Assembly (NCBI GenBank): GCA_020026395.1
Contig: JAHHQM010000004.1
Span: forward strand, 124,001 to 188,000
Origin: Alistipes sp.
GTDB lineage: Bacteria > Bacteroidota > Bacteroidia > Bacteroidales > Rikenellaceae
Reading direction: 5' to 3'
Length of the DNA: 64,000 nt
The position numbers and the translations under genes were made by a program. Below are positions 63,856 to 64,000 of this stretch, in pieces. Within the stretch, counting starts at the first letter, position 1. Each line of letters starts with the position of its first letter. Under the pieces are notes generated by a model, which did no database searches, was not told the DNA's origin, and worked only from the letters and a program-made list of their open reading frames with translations.

Positions 63856-64000
63856 TTAGAAATCCTCCTTGAACATTCCGTATTTACGGATCAGGCGCGA
63901 AATTTCGGGATCGAGATTACCGCGGAACTTCAAGTTGGGTCGCAACTCGGTCGAGCGCAGGAAGTACTGCACGGCTTTCTCCTCATCGCCAAGACGCGAC
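63856..64000 (-). CDS. TPR-repeat protein, C-terminal end only
   Basis: The last 47 codons of a gene that enters from the right edge. The protein ends EEKAVQYFLRSTELRPNLKF, then GNLDPEISRLIRKYGMFKEDF. The first part has TPR spacing; the closing part looks like the C-terminus of a Bacteroidales TPR protein. Nothing can be said of the rest. The gene is followed by a strong terminator. Confidence 0.7.
   Translation of the reverse strand, partial: SRLGDEEKAVQYFLRSTELRPNLKFRGNLDPEISRLIRKYGMFKEDF

Overview
The window reads as a chromosomal stretch of a gut Bacteroidales bacterium, most like Alistipes or another Rikenellaceae. This is inferred from content. Many genes are preceded by the Bacteroidetes promoter pair (TTG or TTTG, about 19 bases, then TAnnTTTG) instead of a strong Shine-Dalgarno site. 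The window also carries DUF3575/DUF5119/fimbrillin genes, LytS-LytTR signalling, a short AraC regulator tied to CopA, and a K+-dependent membrane pyrophosphatase of the type known from Bacteroides. Most of the sequence is ordinary housekeeping DNA with clear operons and hairpin terminators. There is no CRISPR array, rRNA operon or intact mobile element.

Layout. 1-5.5 kb: a tripartite RND efflux operon (outer-membrane lipoprotein cut by the window edge) and a divergent AraC regulator. 5.5-8.3 kb: a wrecked fimbrial locus in the order DUF3575, DUF5119, fimbrillin, fimbrillin, each gene broken. 8.4-13.2 kb: a TPR protein and an outer-membrane barrel, translationally coupled. 13.3-19.5 kb: sufB-sufC-sufD-sufS-tmk-DoxX operon. 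19.6-22.5 kb: a CxxC-bearing AraC regulator followed by the copper ATPase copA. 22.6-24.4 kb: LytS-type kinase and LytTR regulator. 24.4-26.2 kb: an HsdR_N-like protein and a secreted GH2-like protein that lacks its acid/base residue, driven from a palindromic face-to-face promoter. Next come tRNA-Lys, a fibronectin-like lipoprotein and a 5'-truncated yaaA. 28.7-34.6 kb: rsfS-ftsH-cdsA-psd-AI-2E transporter-flavokinase-DUF486. 34.7-40.4 kb: oxyR, and divergently an amino-sugar operon (sugar kinase, CBM9-like protein, NagB/PIG-L fusion, NagB). 40.5-46.9 kb: lpdA, C69 peptidase, YggS, WYL regulator, dnaA. 47-52 kb: phosphohexomutase, fabD, ROK regulator, GNAT. 52-58.4 kb: TlpA-like lipoprotein, hppA, malic enzyme, CDF transporter. 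58.5-64 kb: a chimera of a sugar O-acetyltransferase head and a MATE transporter body, then FKBP, NUDIX and a nucleotidyltransferase-fold gene. Last are an outer-membrane barrel gene broken by a remnant of an IS21-type element, and the end of a TPR gene.

The most distinctive theme is gene decay by deletion: five genes or gene pairs end or join at abrupt junctions, and three further in-frame nonsense codons are present. The intact curiosities are the metal-domain AraC regulator beside copA, the palindromic bidirectional promoter, the GH2 pseudo-glycosidase, and the NagB/PIG-L fusion with Gln in place of the catalytic His.
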